Below, piece by piece: positions 4,642 through 6,404 of a stretch of 6,404 nt of DNA. Position 1 is the stretch's first letter. Each line of letters begins with the position of its first letter. Both the position numbers and the translations under genes were made by a program. The DNA is from Rubrobacter sp. GTDB lineage: Bacteria; Actinomycetota; Rubrobacteria; Rubrobacterales; Rubrobacteraceae. Location: positions 1 to 6,404 of the forward strand of contig JACDGB010000111.1 of the NCBI GenBank assembly GCA_013815485.1, read 5' to 3'. The notes under the pieces are model-generated. The model did not search any database, was not told the origin of the DNA, and saw nothing but the letters and a program-made list of their open reading frames with translations.

Positions 4642-5391
4642 ATGTATAAGACCACCGACATCAACAAGAAGAGGAGCGAGAGGGCCCGGACGGTGTCCAG
4701 GACCAGCCAGGAGTCCGCTTACACCGCGATGGACTACGCATTTAAGGCTCAGGAGATGAACACCGAGCTCCTGCGTCGGACGTCGCAGGCTTGGATCGAA
4801 GGCTTCCGCTATCAGGCAAGGCTCTCCCAGGGGATGGCCCAGGCATTCTTCGGGCATCGGGGGAACGCATCCGAGAGCACGACGCACGTGGAGCGCCCCG
4901 CCCGGGAGCAGAGCAGCTCTGAGGTCACCGAGCCCGCTACCAACGGCGCGCAGAAGGCCACTGGGCCGGCTGCCGAAGAAGCGCAGAACACCGAGGTAGC
5001 GGCTAAGGACGCCCGCCAGAAGGCCGAGAAGCAGAAGGCCGAGAAGCAGAGGGCTGAGAAGGTCGCCAAGGAGACGCGGAAGGCCGAGGAGGCAGCCGAG
5101 GAAACGCAGGAGGCTACCGAGACGGCCGCCAAGAGCGCGCAGAAGAGCACCGAGCCGGCCGCCGAGGAGACGCAGAAGAGCACCGAGGTAGCCGCTGAGG
5201 ACGCTGAGGAAACGCAGAAGAGCACCGAGATAGCCGCCAAGGACGCCCAGAAGAACACCGAGACGGGCGCCTTCCCGATCGAGGGCTACGACCAGATGAA
5301 CGTGGGCGAGGTCTCCGAGCGACTCGACGGCCTCTCAGAAGCCGCTAAGAGGCCTTCTCGGAAGGCCCCAATGGGCTACAAATATTACTAA
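4642..5391 (+). CDS. Phasin-like protein with extended 11-residue repeats and truncated C-terminal module (249 aa)
   Basis: The ATG has GGAGG ten bases upstream. Residues 1-72 form a phasin-like helical head (SAYTAMDYAFKAQEM, RRTSQAWIEGFRYQ, QGMAQAFFG). Residues from about 95 to 212 are a low-complexity, Ala/Glu/Lys/Thr-rich run built on 11-residue units such as AAEETQKSTEV, AAKDAQKNTET and AAKSAQKSTEP, with an AEKQKAEKQ stretch near 125. Such repeats make long amphipathic helices, as in LEA and perilipin-type proteins. The C-terminal module starts at 216 (YDQMNVGE, then LDGLSEA) and matches that of the protein at 2720-3349, but after LSEA it switches to an unrelated 15-residue tail (AKRPSRKAPMGYKYY) instead of the 30-residue remainder. 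The break coincides with a perfect hairpin at 5351-5367. Likely a granule-surface protein. Confidence 0.8.
   Translation: MYKTTDINKKRSERARTVSRTSQESAYTAMDYAFKAQEMNTELLRRTSQAWIEGFRYQARLSQGMAQAFFGHRGNASESTTHVERPAREQSSSEVTEPATNGAQKATGPAAEEAQNTEVAAKDARQKAEKQKAEKQRAEKVAKETRKAEEAAEETQEATETAAKSAQKSTEPAAEETQKSTEVAAEDAEETQKSTEIAAKDAQKNTETGAFPIEGYDQMNVGEVSERLDGLSEAAKRPSRKAPMGYKYY
5140..5262 (+). repeat. Periodic 33-bp coding repeat in the third phasin-like gene
   Basis: CAGAAGAGCACCGAG occurs at 5140, 5173 and 5215, and CAGAAGAACACCGAG at 5248. The spacings are 33, 42 and 33 bases: a 33-bp (11-codon) unit with one 9-bp insertion. It is a likely site of repeat-length variation between strains. Confidence 0.75.
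5351..5367 (+). other. Perfect hairpin at the 3' end of the third phasin-like gene
   Basis: GGCCTTC, loop TCG, GAAGGCC is a perfect 7-bp stem. It lies within the last codons of the gene, exactly where the C-terminal module departs from its paralogue. It has no T-tract and so is not a clear terminator. It may mark a deletion or insertion point. Confidence 0.5.
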
Positions 5392-5446
5392 ACCGCTCGG
5401 ATTCCTTTTCGGCTTTGCTCTGGGGACCGACGCGATAGGAGAACCG

Positions 5447-5674
5447 ATGGGCGCCATCGCGCGTTACCTTTCGAAGCTCTTGGTGGGGGCAGTCGTAGGG
5501 GCACTGTTGGGCGTCCTGGTCGTCGGAATCATAGCGGGTTACGGTTGGGGGATAAGCGCGATCGTAGGGGCGTGTGTCGGCGCGGCCCTCATCACTTTGT
5601 ATGGCCCCGCCACCATCATCCACTCTGAGCCGACCATCAGGGGAGCGACACACCCGTATAACCGCGACGATTAG
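5447..5674 (+). CDS. Small glycine-rich two-helix membrane protein (75 aa)
   Basis: The ATG has AGGAG at good spacing. After a short N-terminus (MGAIARYLSK), two hydrophobic helices follow at about 11-31 and 34-53, separated by a short GYGWG turn. Both are dense in Gly spaced every four residues (GAVVGALLGVLVVG; GACVGAALITL), a glycine-zipper pattern that packs helices tightly and is common in small membrane-inserting or oligomerising peptides. The C-terminal 20 residues are polar (SEPTIRGATHPYNRDD). I recognise no family. It lies 55 bases downstream of the third phasin-like gene in the same direction and could be co-transcribed, though no shared function is evident. Confidence 0.7.
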   Translation: MGAIARYLSKLLVGAVVGALLGVLVVGIIAGYGWGISAIVGACVGAALITLYGPATIIHSEPTIRGATHPYNRDD

Positions 5675-5704
5675 CACGCCCTAGCAGCGTATGAGCCAAC
5701 CCTG

Positions 5705-5740
5705 TTCATCCGAGTGCGTGGAAGGCTCTAAACCGCCGCC
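5705..5740 (+). repeat. Dispersed ~38-bp intergenic repeat, copy 6 (divergent)
   Basis: It begins TTCATCCGAGTGCGTGGAAGG and then loses the right arm. It is recognised mainly by the CGTGGAAG block at the right distance from TTCATCC. This is the weakest full copy. It lies 30 bases after the small membrane protein gene. Confidence 0.35.
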
Positions 5741-5919
5741 GAGGCTCCGAAATCGAGCCGGTGTTACAAGGGCGAATAAAGATGCAGCGTCATCCGGAGC
5801 CCATGCAGTGCCCTCCGTAGACCTTCGACGCGTCGCTTTCGAGGTCGCCTGACGCTTTCCGGCTTCGCCATTCCTGCCAGGCCGGCGGCACGCATGCGCC
5901 GGGGAAATAATGGCGGGGT
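5741..5919. other. Intergenic stretch with no supported gene
   Basis: A weak hairpin, GGCTC (5743-5747) with GAGCC (5755-5759), is the only local structure I can point to. The frames on both strands lack ribosome sites and show no recognisable motif, so I call no gene here. Confidence 0.5.
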
Positions 5920-6042
5920 TTGCTGGCCGAGGGCCTAGAGGCAGCGGGAGACGACGAGCAGGCCGCCATGAGCGTGCGCAAGGCGCTGTCGGAGGAATAC
6001 GACATAGAGGTGGTCGGCCCGCCGAGGCAAGCCACGGACTGA
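5920..6042 (+). pseudogene. Possible 3' remnant of a coding region (40 codons)
   Basis: This frame is open from a TAA at 5908 to TGA at 6040-6042. From TTG 5920 it would encode an acidic peptide containing AEGLEAAGDDEQAAM, then VRKALSEEYDIEVVGPP. The composition and helix-strand pattern look like the C-terminal end of a real protein rather than a shadow frame. There is no good start or ribosome site, and an upstream stop cuts it off. A hairpin with TTGTTC lies eight bases after its stop. It may be a decayed gene end or a very small gene with a TTG or internal ATG start; I cannot assign a family. Confidence 0.3.
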
Positions 6043-6050
6043 CCCGCTAG

Positions 6051-6066
6051 AAGCCCTTTAGGGCTT
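6051..6066. terminator. Bidirectional hairpin AAGCCC-TTTA-GGGCTT
   Basis: This is a perfect 6-bp stem with a four-base loop. On the plus strand it follows the possible remnant ending at 6042 and is succeeded by GTTC. On the minus strand it lies beyond the stop of the gene at 6111-6356, with the repeat copy at 6068 in between, and is followed by CTAGCG. The T-tracts are poor. Confidence 0.5.
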
Positions 6067-6067
6067 G

Positions 6068-6107
6068 TTCACCGAAGCTCGTAGAAGAAACCTTCTGCGA
6101 ACTACTC
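6068..6107 (+). repeat. Dispersed ~38-bp intergenic repeat, copy 7 (best copy)
   Basis: It begins TTCACCGAAGCTCGTAGAAG, then AAAC, then CTTCTGCGAACTAC. CGTAGAAG pairs with CTTCTGCG (8 bp, one G-T pair) over an AAAC loop, and the flanking AGCT/AACT extends the stem with one mismatch. It lies just outside the stop of the leftward gene at 6111 and directly follows the hairpin at 6051-6066. Confidence 0.65.
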
Positions 6108-6110
6108 CCC

Positions 6111-6356
6111 CTACTCCGGCAGCTTCCCGGGGCTGAACAGCATCGTGTATCCGCAATTGCCGCACATCACGGGCACCACGGCCGAGCCTTCCACCGAAGC
6201 GCCCTCCGCCCTGGTCGGCTCTGGGGTCGCGATGAGCACGTGCTCGGGCCCGACGGAGAATTGGCCCTGGGAGCAAACCGGACACCCGTGCAAGCCTTTG
6301 GATGTGAGGGACTTCAGTATCCGGTCGCTTCTGTGCTGCTGGGCGTCTGAGGCCAT
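6111..6356 (-). CDS. Small zinc-ribbon protein (81 aa)
   Basis: ATG 6356 has AAGGGAG four bases upstream. The protein has a polar, charged N-terminus (about 1-22), then a first knuckle CPVC at 25-28, an Ala/Glu/Thr-rich insertion, and a second knuckle CGNC at 65-68 followed by GYTMLFSPGKLPE. Four Cys in two CxxC pairs with the strand VLIATPEP between them form a zinc ribbon. Its ending (CGNCGY plus LFS) matches a widespread family of small stand-alone zinc-ribbon proteins whose role is not established; nucleic-acid or protein binding is the usual guess. All four zinc ligands are present, unlike the related-looking protein at 1355-1606. It faces the possible remnant on the other strand and is flanked by repeat copies on both sides. 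Confidence 0.8.
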   Translation of the reverse strand: MASDAQQHRSDRILKSLTSKGLHGCPVCSQGQFSVGPEHVLIATPEPTRAEGASVEGSAVVPVMCGNCGYTMLFSPGKLPE

Positions 6357-6373
6357 GTTTCTCCCTTTGAGGG

Positions 6374-6404
6374 TTCACCGAAGGTTCTTCGCATGTTACA
6401 GGGC
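6374..6404 (+). repeat. Dispersed intergenic repeat, possible eighth copy at the right edge
   Basis: It begins TTCACCGAAG as the other copies do and then has GTTCTTCGC. The middle appears deleted and the copy runs toward the window end, so it cannot be judged fully. It lies upstream of the zinc-ribbon gene start at 6356. Confidence 0.35.

Noticed and set aside
4812..5258. Leftward Ser/Ala/Val/Phe-rich repetitive frame opposite the third phasin
   Set aside because: It is a mirror of the 33-bp coding repeats on the plus strand. Its pseudo-membrane appearance comes from the complements of the Glu/Lys/Thr codons.
5790..6035. Leftward 81-codon frame in the gap after the small membrane protein
   Set aside because: It has no ribosome site and a Ser/Ala-rich composition typical of antisense frames. 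It is antisense to the more protein-like frame ending at 6042.
1163..6107. The dispersed repeats as a CRISPR array
   Set aside because: Copies are hundreds of bases apart with genes in between, imperfect, and without spacers of regular length.

Overview
The window is GC-rich DNA with frequent AGG (Arg) and ATA (Ile) codons. Its gene content is a PhaE-like fragment, three phasin-like proteins, a patatin-family hydrolase and small zinc-ribbon proteins. This best suits a Rubrobacter-like actinobacterium, but that is an inference from style and content; there is no rRNA or other taxonomic marker here.

Layout. A leftward gene cut by the left edge (1-398) encodes a protein reminiscent of PHA synthase partner subunits. 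A leftward phasin-like gene follows (692-1033), ending in a strong UUCG-tetraloop hairpin (636-665). A small rightward gene (1355-1606) encodes a Cys-containing, zinc-ribbon-like protein and converges on a leftward four-helix membrane protein gene (1681-2133). A divergent intergenic region with a 12-bp palindrome leads into a rightward run: a small winged-helix-like protein (2385-2630), a second phasin-like protein with 11-residue repeats and a C-terminal module (2720-3349, good terminator at 3378-3407), a patatin-like lipase/esterase (3462-4427), a third phasin-like protein with many 11-residue repeats and a truncated copy of the same module (4642-5391), and a glycine-rich two-helix membrane peptide (5447-5674). 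A mostly non-coding stretch (5675-6110) holds a possible gene remnant. The window closes with a leftward zinc-ribbon gene (6111-6356).

How it may work together (inference): the PhaE-like protein, three amphipathic phasin-like coat proteins and the patatin hydrolase look like a storage-granule surface locus, probably polyhydroxyalkanoate and possibly neutral lipid. The winged-helix protein is a possible local regulator. Two of the phasin genes share an upstream sequence element (TATATG, then CACATAGATG), which suggests common control.

The most unusual feature is a roughly 38-bp imperfect repeat. It begins with a TTCACCGAAG-like block and has a GAAG/CTTC hairpin core. Seven copies, plus a partial one at the right edge, lie between genes, all in the same orientation. 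I do not recognise it as a named element.
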